This document shows, piece after piece, positions 12,205 to 24,120 of a DNA stretch of 64,000 nt. The position numbers and the translations under genes were made by a program. Each line of letters begins with the position of its first letter. The stretch's first letter is position 1. The notes beneath the pieces are model-generated. The model ran no database searches. It saw only the letters and a program-made list of their open reading frames with translations, and was not told where the DNA came from. Source of the stretch: Protonemura montana (lineage: Eukaryota; Arthropoda; Insecta; Plecoptera; Nemouridae); assembly GCA_947568835.1 (NCBI GenBank), contig OX387605.1:7940418-8004417 (forward strand), in the 5' to 3' direction.

Positions 12205-15200
12205 ATGACTACTTTACTAATTAAAGACACAATGAAGTTGGCAGAAAAGTTGCAGAGGGATGATCCTGAGCAATTTCACACACTAGTGAGAATGCACTTA
12301 TCGTTTATATTGGATCTCAACACTGACGAGTAAGAAATCATTTAAAGTACAACATTGATGGTTAATGTTCACTTTATTCAAGACTCGTACCACAGTAAAC
12401 ATATTTTTTCTTTGCAGGTCAGATAGTGTCACCGAAAAGGTAAAAAATCGTCCTCTCAAGTGGCGATTTGTGCCAGCCCCATTTACCAAAAAAATTAAAA
12501 ATGGTCAAAAAGGGGTAATGGAAGGAGCTCCACTTACACAAGAGGGAATATGCCAAGTTTATCAACTTGTTGAATATCTGGGAAAAGAGGAGAATATTTG
12601 TCAGGAGGGAATTTTCCGACGAACTGGGAAGTTAACTCGTCAACACGAACTTAAATTGCTTTTAAATAGTGGTGTTACACTAGAACTGAGCAAAAGTCAA
12701 TTTTCAGTTCACGATTGTGCTTCGGTATTAAAAAGCTTTCTTGCAGAACTTCCCGAACCATTGCTGACAGACGCTCACTACCCTGCTTACTGTCAAATAG
12801 CCGAGATGTGCGGAAATCCTGGCAACGAGACTAAACTCCTTCGTGCACTTCAACTCTTGCTTCTCAGTCTACCATCTGAAAATAATATTCTGCTCAAAGA
12901 TGTAATTCAACTACTTCATACAACCTCTCTCCACGAAAGTACAAACAAGATGTCTGCAGACAACCTATCTACCCTCTTCACACCTCACCTACTCTGCCCA
13001 CGGAAGTTAACCCCCGAAGCGTTCCACGCCAACTCACAGACCATGTCTGGGGTGGTGGCGTTCATGATCCGCCAAGGTTCGAGCCTGTTCAACATCCCAG
13101 CCGAGCTGGCTGCCGACATTCGAGCTTACTGGGCAGACAAGGAAAGGCTTCGGATGTCGCCGGGAAAGGAGCTGGACGAGAGTGTCAGCGACGGTGCCGC
13201 AACTGCCGCCACCATCTTCTCGTTCGTTGACCGTGAGTCTACAGCGAAGGCGCACGCTGTCAATCCCACCGAAGCAGCGTTGGCAGAGCTTTATGCTCAT
13301 GTGCAATCGCTGCCAGAGTCGTCTAACAAGAGGAAACTAATTAAAAAATATAACAAAGAGAATGGTCAAGGAACACCACTGCAGATGCAGAAGAATAATG
13401 TGAGAGGAATGAGTCTGGGTGACTCGATTAAGGTGAGACTTGGTTTATTGCTAGATTGTTTTCTCTGTTACTTGGCTTGTAAACAAATGAAAATAAACTT
13501 GATTTGTTTGTTTTTTGTTTTTTTTTTTTTTAGAAACATATCTTTAACAAAAGCGGAAAGCGGGGGAAAGCATTTACCGAGGACAGCCTTGTTCAACCCA
13601 TCGTGGAAGATAAATTTAATGTAAGTTGTCTTGATTACCAATATGCAAGATCATTCTACCAACAGTGTACATACACCTCTTCTTTCTCAGTCTATTGGAT
13701 TCTGTATCCTAACGATATAACTTTATTATTAATGTGGCTTTTGCATTGACTGACATGATGAACCTGAGTGAATGTCTTGCCGTTTTCTCCGACTAACTGA
13801 TGCTTAATGTGCATGGTGCATGTCGCTTATCTGTCTGCGTTACAGATTCATGACACGACACCTAACACCGGCACGCCTCCGAAAATGAAAGAAATTAGCC
13901 TGGACGACGCGAACAATTGGAACTGCGTCAACAATATTTGTGATATCGTTAAAAGCCCTGATGCAAACCAGCTGCCGTGTGAAAGCATGGAGAATACCGG
14001 CGATCCCAGTGACAAATCAACTGCCCATGAAAGTCCATCTGTCCCCGACAAACCAGCCATTCCCTCAGTAGACTTGCATGTGTCTCAATCCCCAGCTAAG
14101 TGCCTGGTCCGCGACCCTGCCTTCTGCACCCCGCGACCACCCCTAGCCGCACCCCGGCCAGCCCTCACCCCGCGAAACGCGTGGTCTGCCTTCCTCTTGA
14201 CCAGCACCCCTGCGCCCGCCCTGCGGCCTGGCGACACAAGTGTGCTGTTCACCCCTGTTGCCGACGACAATAACTCCATGTCACCTATCACTCGATCCAC
14301 ACAGAGAATGCCCAAGTCGATGCAGGTATGTGTCAATGTGCATGCTGCTACTTGCCTGGCTATGTTTTGTCAAGTAATGTGTCTTTGCGCTGTGCAAGCA
14401 ACTGTTTTTGCTCAATGTGGGTTTTTAATCACTAACCACGTCTGTGTGTAACCAATAATCTTCCTCTAAGGCTGATTCACAATCATTATTGTTATGAAAG
14501 TTACAGTACAAAAACACAATTTTTGAACAATTCAAAACAATTTAAAATAAAAATGAGATTTTGAATTGGCCTGAAGGTGAACTAGCTAACAAGTCATTTC
14601 TTATAATAACTAATACAGACTCTCTAATTTAATTAAAATAAACATAACCATTTAATTTATAGAGCCTTACATTTATCAACTAATATGTGAAGCCAGGTAA
14701 CTGTGGTCCTATATATTATTTTTTTTCAATCGACGCTAATAACCTCTCACAAATTGATACACAATGATTTCCCTAAAAATGTGTGTGTGTTCAAGGAATT
14801 AATCTCCCTGCATTAACTTGAAAAAAATTGAAACTTCATTTTGAAGATTTTAGCCCTTAATTAGGACCTCTGGCATTGTGACAACTGGTCGGAGCTCTCT
14901 AACCACCCACTCACTCATCCAAGAAAATAATCATTAGATACCTTTCAAATAGGTTGCTGCCATCCAGCAAAATATGGATTGAATAAAATATATGCCTTGA
15001 ATATAACCGAATCCAAACGAGTATGACTGTATCTCACACATGTGTTTCTGTGGCAGGAGACTATGATGACTCCTCGTAGTCGCAAGCCGGTCATCGCATT
15101 GTCCGGCACCAACCTCTGCCAGCTGGCCAGCTTCGACACCTGGAGCGCTGACAACCCTGAACCTGGTGACGTCCAGAAGCCTGAGCCCAAACTTTCCACA

Positions 15201-15722
15201 ATTGGTGAAAACTCTCTGAAAGATGCTGACCCGAACCAGAACGAGTCCGACAGTAAGGACTCCGAGTTCAGCAGCTCGCTGACGAGCACATTCCGCTCGT
15301 ACCTGTGTAGCCGCAGCGTTCTTACCGCTAGTCCGGTCGACCTGAGCTTTACTAGCCGAGCAGGAGACTTTGATGCTGGTCTGTCATCGTGCTCTGACAA
15401 GATACCGAGCGAAGATGCTATGACCGATTCACTTCTGTTCTGTCTCGATGGAAACAAACCACCTTCAGACTCTTCTGAAATCAGTTTGGACAATAGTGAA
15501 AACTCTAAGTGTTCGGTCGACGTTGATGGTTCTGCTCTTTTGTCTCGCAAGAGGAGTGCGAAAGTTAGCCAATCTGGTTACCAAAACAATTTTTGCGACA
15601 TTTACGATGACCAAAGTAACGAAGACAAGAAGTGTCGCATTGACAAGTACTTGTCTGCTTCAGCTTTAATGCCCCATTCAAATAGATATGATGGGGGTCG
15701 TGTCCATGAAACTTCTCTGTGA
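12205..15722 (+). CDS. ARHGAP19: Rho GTPase-activating protein 19-like (RhoGAP)
   Basis: Five exons (12205-12329, 12418-13432, 13534-13620, 13846-14325, 15057-15722) join in phase to about 790 residues. Residues about 75-270 form a RhoGAP domain, which speeds GTP hydrolysis by Rho-family GTPases. The arginine finger is seen in EGIFRRTG (Arg about 109), followed by LKSFLAELPEPLL and NKMSADNLSTLFTPHLL, which includes the conserved Asn. The N-terminal AEKLQRDDPEQFHTLV segment resembles that of vertebrate ARHGAP19, as does the post-domain LYAHVQSLPESSNKRKLIKKYNK stretch (seen across about 13290-13355). Vertebrate ARHGAP19 is near 490 residues and acts in mitosis/RhoA control. This protein has a long Ser/Pro-rich C-terminal extension with no visible domain. 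Its 3' end is tail-to-tail with LSM1. Confidence 0.88.
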
Positions 15723-15835
15723 AACTGTATTATTTCTGTTTATGAACAAAGTACCTATCTCTCTCTCTTGCATTTTTATGTTGTTAGCCATTAGGATAAA
15801 AAATATTCAAGCTTTACTGAGATGAAATGTATTCT

Positions 15836-15841
15836 TTTATT
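15836..15841 (-). terminator. Polyadenylation signal of LSM1
   Basis: AATAAA on the minus strand lies about 140 bases beyond the LSM1 stop codon and only about 115 bases from the ARHGAP19-like stop on the other strand. The two transcripts therefore end very close together or overlap. Confidence 0.5.
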
Positions 15842-15979
15842 TAATCCTTTCAAACAAAACTTTTACAAAATAAAAACTATGTTTATGTACACAGTTAAAT
15901 TCATATTGTGTAAAAATAAATATTAAACTCCCAATTTCATTGTAACGAGAATTGATGTCTTTCCAAAGCTCCCAAGTTT

Positions 15980-17528
15980 CTAGAACATGTCGTCGTGTGC
16001 GAGTTCGGATGGCAGAAAGTTCAGCCCCCTCTCTTTGAGCGCTTTTGCAATCAGCTTGTCCTGGTCCTGCTTGGACTCCTGCTCCCTCCGCTGTGCATCC
16101 AGGATTTCGTCCACGGAGACCTCCCTCAGTGGCAAGTCTGCCTCCTTGTCGCGGTCCTAGAACGTCATCCATTGGTTGAACTGGTTGCCGACTGATTAAA
16201 GATCCCATGTCTATGGCGTGAGCGTTATACCGGCAGCAAGCTTTATTCAGGTGTCTTCAGGCAAATTATGCAAAAACATTTCAAAACAAAATAGTTCTGG
16301 GCTAAACGAGAGGCAGCTGTTGGAAATGTTGAATGCTGTATTTTTCTGGTTTCTCTTATAACAATATTTTTTTATATCACAATCCTTTTAAAATTGATAG
16401 CCAATTTGTTTGGCCCTTCCAAGGATGTTGCTTGTATGCCTACATACTTTTTTTACCATAGTCCAACCAAAATTTTCTCTGTTTCCCAACAGTGTTTATA
16501 TTTTTTAGACATGTTCCTTACCTATGTTATTAGCACAAATGCCAATGAAAGCACACCACAACACTGTGATGAAGATAATAATAATAATGGTTTTATTAGC
16601 AACTTAGGATTATGCACAATAAGTGAATTGCACTGTCCGGTGGTTACTATACAGTTTTACAATTTTACAATTTTGGCAAGTTCATTGAATGACAGGCTAT
16701 TCCATAGCCTAGTTCCCCTGCCAAGGAGTGAGTGGCGTCCTATGTTTGTACAGTAAAACTTAAAAGGTATAGGATATGGAGATATAAGATATAATTGTGT
16801 TCACAATTATTAAGATTTAAAATCAAACACGAGGTCAGGAAAGCCATCTGGTCTTGTAGGCATGTATTGGCATTAATTTAATCTGTATTGGATGAAGTAA
16901 CCATTGTGCCACTAATAACTAAGACATAGAGTTAGGTACTTACAATTTCACCAAGAAGTACAACATTCTCGCCTCTGACTATGAAAACTCCTCTGGGAAT
17001 ATCACCATACTCCTTCCCTACGTGGATTCTCTCTATTGTTCTGTGTAAAACCAAGTTGGCGAACTGGTCTACACTACGCAGTATCCCAATTAGGGTTCGG
17101 CCATCACGCAGCAGTACCATTAACTTTTCTGAAAAGAAAGTATTTTGTCAAAAAATAGGCATATCTGAAAATACTAAGGACATCAACAACGTGACCTATA
17201 CTGTAAGTTAGAGAATGATAACTAAACTTAGAATGTTCTCTAGATAATCAAAACTCAAGAAAACTTGTGGTAATTATCATTTAAGTTTTTTTTTTTGTAT
17301 TGAGTAGGTACTTTTGGCAGCTCAAATATGTAGATGGTGTATTTAAACAAAATGTCTTTGTTTGTGTGGACCAGCTTTTTTTAAAGGGTAGGCAAATCTG
17401 GCTCGTTCTTTTCAAAAGAGATGTGGATTATCTAAAATTGTCACAATGTTTACTCCAAATCACATTTAAGCTTTCAACTTACTGTCCAACTCATCCACTA
17501 ATGTTGCTGTTTCTGGCGAGAAGCTCAT
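15980..17528 (-). CDS. LSM1: U6 snRNA-associated Sm-like protein LSm1
   Basis: Three exons (17528-17483, 17128-16944, 16156-15980) join in phase to 135 residues, close to the usual 133. LSm1 is the defining subunit of the cytoplasmic LSm1-7 ring, which binds deadenylated mRNA with Pat1 and promotes decapping in P-bodies. The Sm1 motif runs through [20 protein letters not shown] and the Sm2 motif is [11 protein letters not shown]. The last exon encodes the LSm1-specific C-terminal tail ([17 protein letters not shown], then [13 protein letters not shown]). The start [15 protein letters not shown] sits in a short first exon. The gene faces QTRT2 across about 425 bp, so the two probably share a promoter region. 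Intron 2 contains an AATAATAAT-tailed fragment. Confidence 0.93.
16553..16760. repeat. Possible retroposon 3' fragment in LSM1 intron 2
   Basis: An (ATA)n/(AAT)n run at about 16570-16585 followed by GGTTTTATTAGCAACTTAGG looks like the tail of a non-LTR retroposon inserted in reverse. I see no coding sequence and no clear target duplication. The call rests on the tail pattern only. Confidence 0.25.
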
Positions 17529-17953
17529 TTTGAATACTTTTAATTCAATTTAATGAATACCAGATATTATTGTCAGTGTACCTTGATGGTTTCCGAACGA
17601 AAATCATAAATGTCAAAAATGATCAATGAAAATGAGCTAGTATGGGAAAAATTTTGTTTACATTGAGAATATGATTTACTCAACCTGGCTAAATAATTAG
17701 AGTCTACCTAAATTTTAAATTGGTCCTTAACTTTGTCTGCAATTAAAATGTTACTTGTAGATGTCAAATTTAAGAACCCGGCCAAAAACTCAAGCAGCCT
17801 ACAGCCAGCTGTTCGATGAGGGGGAGGAGGCTAACAGGTGGGAACTTCAAAGTAATCGACCACGTTATAGAGAAGTGAGGTTATCTTACATACAATTTAC
17901 ATAACATTTTGTGTTAACTCTAACTCGTCACTAGTCACAAAAATTCAGTTACT
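17529..17953. promoter_or_regulatory. Divergent LSM1/QTRT2 promoter interval
   Basis: Only about 425 bp separate the start codons of LSM1 (-) and QTRT2 (+), so both promoters must lie here or overlap the 5' exons. No TATA box is evident. An upstream frame of 47 codons starts at 17761 on the + strand and ends at 17904, before the QTRT2 start. It could be an upstream ORF in the QTRT2 leader. The GTGAGG at 17876-17881 could also act as a splice donor. Confidence 0.5.
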
Positions 17954-20538
17954 ATGAAGTTTGCTCTTCAGTGTGTTTTAAAAGGAAAGGGCAGGATTGG
18001 AGTAATCAGTGATCTCGAGCGTTTACCCAACATAACACTCGAAACACCATTGTTACTTCTCTATACAAAGGTTTGACAGAATTGTATTTGCATTGAAAAA
18101 TGTGAGGTTATTATGACCCCTATTATCCGTTTAATCCTTCCTAATCGAATCACTTTTTGTATTCAGGGTGGAAGCGTGCCGCACCTAACTCATGAAGTCC
18201 TGCAGATGGTGACAACTGAACCTGTCGGGTTTCAGATTCCACTTTCCACAACCTCGCACTGCTATGAAGCTGTTTCAAATTTCAAGAAGGGATATGCAGA
18301 GTTTTCTGGTATTAAAGTAAGTCTTTTGTGGCTGCATTGGACTTGGTACATAATGCAAAACACAGGCAACATTTTACTACCTAACACCTAGTTCCAAAAC
18401 GACAAAAGTCCTACCATGTCCTACCTACCAAAAGATAAAATCTTTGGTTTAGAAATAATAATAAAGTAACATAGGTCTACCTATTGTTTTTTCTATTGTG
18501 GTTGGAGTTTGGCTGGTATATTCCAATGAGCAAAACGTATTTAAAGTTCTGAGCAGTTATGTCTCACCCTGTGAACCTGGGTGGTGATATGCATAGGAAA
18601 TGCATCGATTTCCAACTTTAAAGGTTCTAATTGGTTCTTTTCAGTGATGTTCTCAGTCCACCCATTCTTTATTTACATATTGGCCGTACCTCGCAATGTC
18701 CAACATTTTTCAATTGCAGGAATCACTAGCATATTGTTCAGTTCAAGACCCAGCTACAGAAACATTGGCTGGTTATAATGGAAAAAAGACAGTATCAATA
18801 TGGTCTAGGAGAGGCAAAGAAGTGCTCGATCCCAAGAAGTAAGTATACCTGCTACAACTTACTTACAAAGGAATCCTACTGATAAAAACATAAATCTTAC
18901 TGGGCAAAATAATCTCCTTTTTCAGATTTATGGACATTATTGAAGCATTTAAACCTGATATTTACCACAGTTTGTGTGACGGAGACACAAGTAAAATTTC
19001 CAACACCAAGCGTTTACGAAAATCTGTCGAGCGAACTCACGAGTTCTTTGAATACTGTCTTGAGCGACACAAAAATTCTGATGCACTGAAGTCAAGCGCC
19101 CTTCTTGCTGTAGTTGAAGGTGGCTTTTGTCCAGGCAAGCAATCAAAATTATAAAGTTGTTACTTGTTACTTCCTTGACAACAGACTCCCAATCTATTCT
19201 TTCTATTCTTTCTTTCTCCTTTTTGCCTCATCAGATGAAAGGAAGCTATCTGCTTCAAAGGTGGCAGATTCCGACGTTATTGGATATCTTATCGATGGTC
19301 TACACAACAATGGACCTGAAGTAGAAACGGGCACTTCTGATGACATTAGAGACATCGTTGAAAAAACTCTGGTGAGAATTCTCAGCAAGGATAAAGCATG
19401 CCAAACTAAGCTATGCATAGTTTTCTTCAGACTTGGCTTGCATCAAATCTTAGCTTTAATGCTAAAATGAAAGAACTGCACATGAAGTTGGAATTTTTCA
19501 GACTCTCTTTCCCACTGCTTTGAATCATTTAGGTGTTTGACATACCCAATTTCAATGAACAGGCTGAATTTTGGAAAGAGTAACAAATATCTCTGAATTT
19601 TAAGCTTTTGTGTATTTGTGGGCAATCTTAGATGCACCTTCGAGCAGATCGCTTGCGATTTGTTCACGGCGGCTTCTCGCCTGCAGCTGTTCTGGAATTG
19701 GTCGAGCTCGGCATTGACGTTTTCGACTCGACCTTCCCGTACCTGGTCACTGAACGAAACGCAGCCATCACCTTTGGCCTACCACACAACGAGATCTCCC
19801 TGGCAGACGAGAAGTACACTCAATCCCCTGATAAGTTTTAAGCTCCACCTCCTGGGTTATTTCAAATGGAATCAATGGAACCTTTGAATCACTCTCAGGG
19901 AAATTGCCTATGATTATATTCCATGCAAGCTGAAGAAATCTCTGAGTTGACAGACACATTTTAAAAGGGTATCAAATATCAACGTACCCAGTAATAACAA
20001 GAATATTCCTGGATGCACCAACACAAAACAAGTCCATATTTGGAAAATCTAACTTTTCGTAACTTTTTAATGGGCCTCCCCGGTATTTTTGCCAATGTGG
20101 ACGTCAAGACTTAAGACCAAGAATGTGAGGATCCACTGAAAGTGACAAGATGGTATCATATCATATGGTGTCTCTTCCAGGTATCGGGAGTACTTGAAAC
20201 CAATTTCGAGTGAATGCACTTGTCTAACTTGCAGACAGCACACTTGTGCATACATCCATCACCTTTTGAACGTCAAGGAAATGCTTGCTCCTGTTCTGCT
20301 GATGATGTAAGTTTTCTCATTCAAAATAGCTTGGAAATCCTAAGCACAGCTATCATTTTGTTTCTTTTTGCATGAATGGGATAGTTTTTTGCAGAATAAA
20401 TATCGTTCTACACGACTGCTCCCTTTTCTTTGTAGACACAACATGCACCAGTATTTGGAGTTTTTCAAGAATATCAGAAAAGCGCTGAGAAATGAAACGA
20501 TGGATGAGCTGATTAATTCAGTGACAAAATTCAAATGA
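17954..20538 (+). CDS. QTRT2: Queuine tRNA-ribosyltransferase accessory subunit 2
   Basis: Eight exons (17954-18070, 18167-18316, 18720-18838, 18926-19134, 19235-19371, 19632-19813, 20181-20306, 20436-20538) join in phase to 380 residues; the human protein is about 415. QTRT2 pairs with the catalytic subunit QTRT1 to exchange guanine for queuine at tRNA position 34 and is found at mitochondria. Family signatures seen are LLYTKGGSVPHLTHEVL, RLRKSVERT, VEGGF, GYLIDGL, LVELGIDVFDSTFPYLVTER and the zinc site CTCLTC with a downstream His in AYIHHLL. The exon 4 donor reads CCAG/GCAAGC, a GC-AG intron, and is the only junction that keeps phase. The start was chosen because MKFALQCVLKGKGRIG matches the family N-terminus. 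Only QTRT1 is catalytic in the known heterodimer. Confidence 0.92.
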
Positions 20539-22600
20539 GAATTTCCTTCGAGGTCACTGTACTTGGAATGGAAAATTTTACTACACATTTCCATTGTGTC
20601 ACCCAAATCACCCTAGACGCTGAGAAACACGAAGAGGGTTTTGCGTGAGCAAATAACCGATACTTTTTTCCTTTTAGTGCGCTTCTCTTCGACTCTCAGT
20701 CAAATATTTAGTTTTTATAAACTAAACTATGGCCAGTAAGAAGTAGGTTTATAATATGTTTTTAATATGATTCAGTTAATTTAAAAAAGTATTGTATTAA
20801 ATTTAAATATTGTTATTTCTTCCTGTGCTTTCAAATTTCCTAACTCCTGTGTCCCCCAAGTATCTCGAGTACATTTTAAAGTCTGCTTTGCCAAAGACTT
20901 ACTTATTTATTAGGTGTTTGCTAATTCTGTATGATGGAATATTATTCAAACAATTTCTTTATCAATTTTGCTAATTTTATCAATTGATGAATTCTTTTCT
21001 TTTTTTCTTATCTTATTCTTCTTTTCTTTGATCTTAGAGACGTGAAAAGCTAGCAAGTTAATCAATTTGGATAACATATTTGAGAAAAAAAACCCTGTTT
21101 TTTAACTATGTACTGCTGTGCCGCACAAAATGCTAATTTTATTGTTTTAAAATATAAGAAATAAGTTAACGAGGCTAAAAATTGGCAAGCAAAGTGTGAA
21201 TTATGATCCACATGCCATTCCTATCAAGATTTTGGCAATATGGCATATTCTTGCAAGGGGGGTGTGTAGCAGGGGTTCAAATCCCTGTCAAGCATTCTTT
21301 TTTGCTCTCATATATACATTTCAAAATGTATTATACTGCAATTCTAAATACATACAAACACTGATTGTCGAGGGCTTTGCTCGATCTTTAAAAATTTTTC
21401 ATCTAGCCATTCCAGCATACAATTTCTTTAGCTAGTAATTAATTACGAAAAAGTTTTCAATTCAGGATTCAAATCAGGATACAGGCTGAACCTCCCATGG
21501 AAACTGCCAAAATATTTCGGTAATTTTTTTTATTGTATTGAATGTTTGTCCAAAAAACGTAGTATTGCGAAATAAATAGCCAAAAAATGCATAACGAAAT
21601 TAATTAAGCTGATGAATCCATCAGCCTACTTCGATAGATATTTTTTCAATCGGTTACCGTCTGAGAGGACGATCCGAGGCTAGAGGTCAAGCTTTTAAAA
21701 ACATTGTGAAAATAGCACTAAAACAACTGATTATGCCAGAGCCACCAAGTTCTCTCGCTTCTGTGCTGCTCACCATGGAACTAATAAGGTGAGAGAAGAC
21801 TTCTGCAGCCGGCGGGGGGCGATCGTCTGCTTGCTTCGGACAGCGCGTATCCTATCAAGCAAGCGGTTACGCAAGGCGCGCGGCGGACCTTGCGCCGATG
21901 TTCCCCCCACGAGCGCGTCAAGACGCCGAGATGCTCGTCTCGCGGAGATCGCGGTCTGTTTCGCCCGTGACGAGGAGGTGAAGACAGCTCGTACTGTCTG
22001 CTAGTGTCTGCCAAACTCGCGAGAGACGTCGCAGCCCTGTCGGGCGACCACGGGTGAGTGACTTCTGGAAAGGTGGCTGCTTTATTTGAGCAGTTCGGAA
22101 AATGTAACTGTCTCATGTTTAGTGTTTGATCGGGGAAAGTTTATTTTGATCGATAATAATTTTTTGGTGCGTAGACTACCATCCTATTTGTTTTAAAATA
22201 ACGATCAAAACCGCAACCAAGAGCTAAAGATGCTACAGAAGTGTTCTCAAAAGCTTTAATGGGGGTGTTCAATTTCGTAGTTATTTTTGTCTCTTAACTG
22301 AACTCATCAATTTATGAAAGTCAGCAAACATTCTTCCCGGGACCTGCGCCTGTAGCGACAAAAATTTCACCATAGTGCTGAATGACATTTCTTAAAATCT
22401 TTTGGTGACTTATTCAAATATGAGAAAGCACCCTCGACGTCCTGATGGTGCAGCGTGGATATGTCATATTCCAAATGTTCTTTAAAGTGACAAACTGGAA
22501 GGATAGTGTGTTACTGATGGAGAACGGGGGAAAGTGACAAGTGCAATTTTAGTTTCGCAAATAGTTTTAGGCAAATTTTTAGATGCTTTAACAAGTGCTA

Positions 22601-22828
22601 ATGTTGGAAACAGCCGCTTATCTTCTCCTAATCGTGACGGCCGTTGCCGAGCCCCATGGGTTCGGATTGCCGAAAGGGCGCAGCGTACGCAGTCGTGGAC
22701 TGCGAGCAGTGCGTGCTGCCGTAGAGCCGAGGAGGTCGCGACAGGACTCGCCCGGAGCAAGGCCGTCTTGGCGCAGGCTCGGCAGATGGACACCGGTTGT
22801 CCGAGTCGTACATAACATTACCGACTAA
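22601..22828 (+). CDS. Possible small secreted protein (doubtful)
   Basis: A 75-codon frame opens with MLETAAYLLLIVTAVAEPHG, which has the hydrophobic core and small residues of a signal peptide, and continues as an Arg-rich tail without Cys. I recognise no family. It sits in a GC-rich island where long open frames arise easily, and the antisense strand is also open. It could be a real short peptide, a first exon, or chance. Confidence 0.15.
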   Translation: MLETAAYLLLIVTAVAEPHGFGLPKGRSVRSRGLRAVRAAVEPRRSRQDSPGARPSWRRLGRWTPVVRVVHNITD

Positions 22829-24089
22829 CTAATTAGCAATCAAAGTCGTCCGTTCCGAGACTCTGCCGCGAATCGCCCGTGCAGACATTTTCTAGTCGTC
22901 CTCAGACTTCATCCGCGGAGACTGGCCTCTGGGATAGGCTCGGGACGATAGCGTCTATGCGCAGAGATGATGTGTTTACTCGGAATTAGTTATCAACTTT
23001 TAATAGCGCACCTTCCAGCGCGAATCCGGTGTTTTGGTCGTGTTAATGATTGATGAGAAGAATCTTGGCAAACGCGATTCGTCGCCGACCTCTGGAGGCC
23101 CGGCGCGTTGCCCGCGGCGCCCGCCCACAATCGCTCATTTCGCGAAGATGCTGCACTTTGCGGGCAGGGGACATTTGCATGCGGCTGGATCTCGATGAGA
23201 ATGCGAAGGCTGACGAGGTTCGCGTCCTTAAATTGGTGTAAAGGTCGCCACAGTTACAGATGATCTGATCTTCTTGAAAGAAGTCGCTAGCCAATGGCCA
23301 TCTGCCGAGCCAGGCTTGGAAAATGATCACGGACCTGTGTTCGCATGCGTGCGGTCGGGGAGTCCAACGAAAAGGAAGATTCACGGACCTAGAAAATTAC
23401 ATCTCGTCTCAAGGATGACTTCTTTTGTTTGAATACCTACTCATCTTCGCATCAGTACATGTGTCATCATAAAAATTTCTTGTGCTCTTCTCTATCAATA
23501 CAAACGTGTAATTTATCATATTCATATACAATGATATCTCATTTCCAGATCGGTTTTGAATACTCTCTGATCTCCTGTTTGAGCCCATTATTGGCAATGA
23601 CCATCACCGTGGATCGTGACTGGTTTGTATCATCATTATGTCCCAATTATACATTTAAATACAAAGCATCGCTCGGCTGCATGATAGGAGTTTTGGCTTA
23701 TGGCAAGTATGCATCTACCACCGTTTTACTGACCGTCCATGATAGGTCAAATCTCGGAATGAATCGAACATCAGCTCCTTGAAGTCGTCTCAAGGCTGGC
23801 TCGTTCATCTCAACTCAGTTTGTATCCAATTCTTACACAGTTCTAGAGAATTTTAAATAATTAAGAATGTAAAATGCAAAACTACACAATTTTGTGATTG
23901 AACACAATGGTTTAGGAAAACCTTTTTTACGGCGTTTGAAAAATTATATTAAAAAAACTCTGTAGGGCTGCAGGCGTTTATTTTTGGATCATGAGTTGTC
24001 AGCGTTCACATTAAATTTAAATTAAACCCTCTGTTCAACACAATTATCAGCCATCTTTCTGCATTTTGCTGTTGTCGCGGGAAGGGAAG

Positions 24090-24091
<2 letters not shown>

Positions 24092-24120
<29 letters not shown>
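24092..24120 (+). repeat. Poly(A) run of 29 bases
   Basis: An uninterrupted A run follows GGGAAGC. It may be the tail of an old retroposed sequence or a slippage tract. No target duplication is evident. Confidence 0.8.

Noticed and set aside
21235..21300. A tRNA gene suggested by GGGGTTCAAATCCC and a following T run
   Set aside because: Only the T-arm-like B box is convincing. No A box, anticodon arm or matching acceptor stem could be placed.
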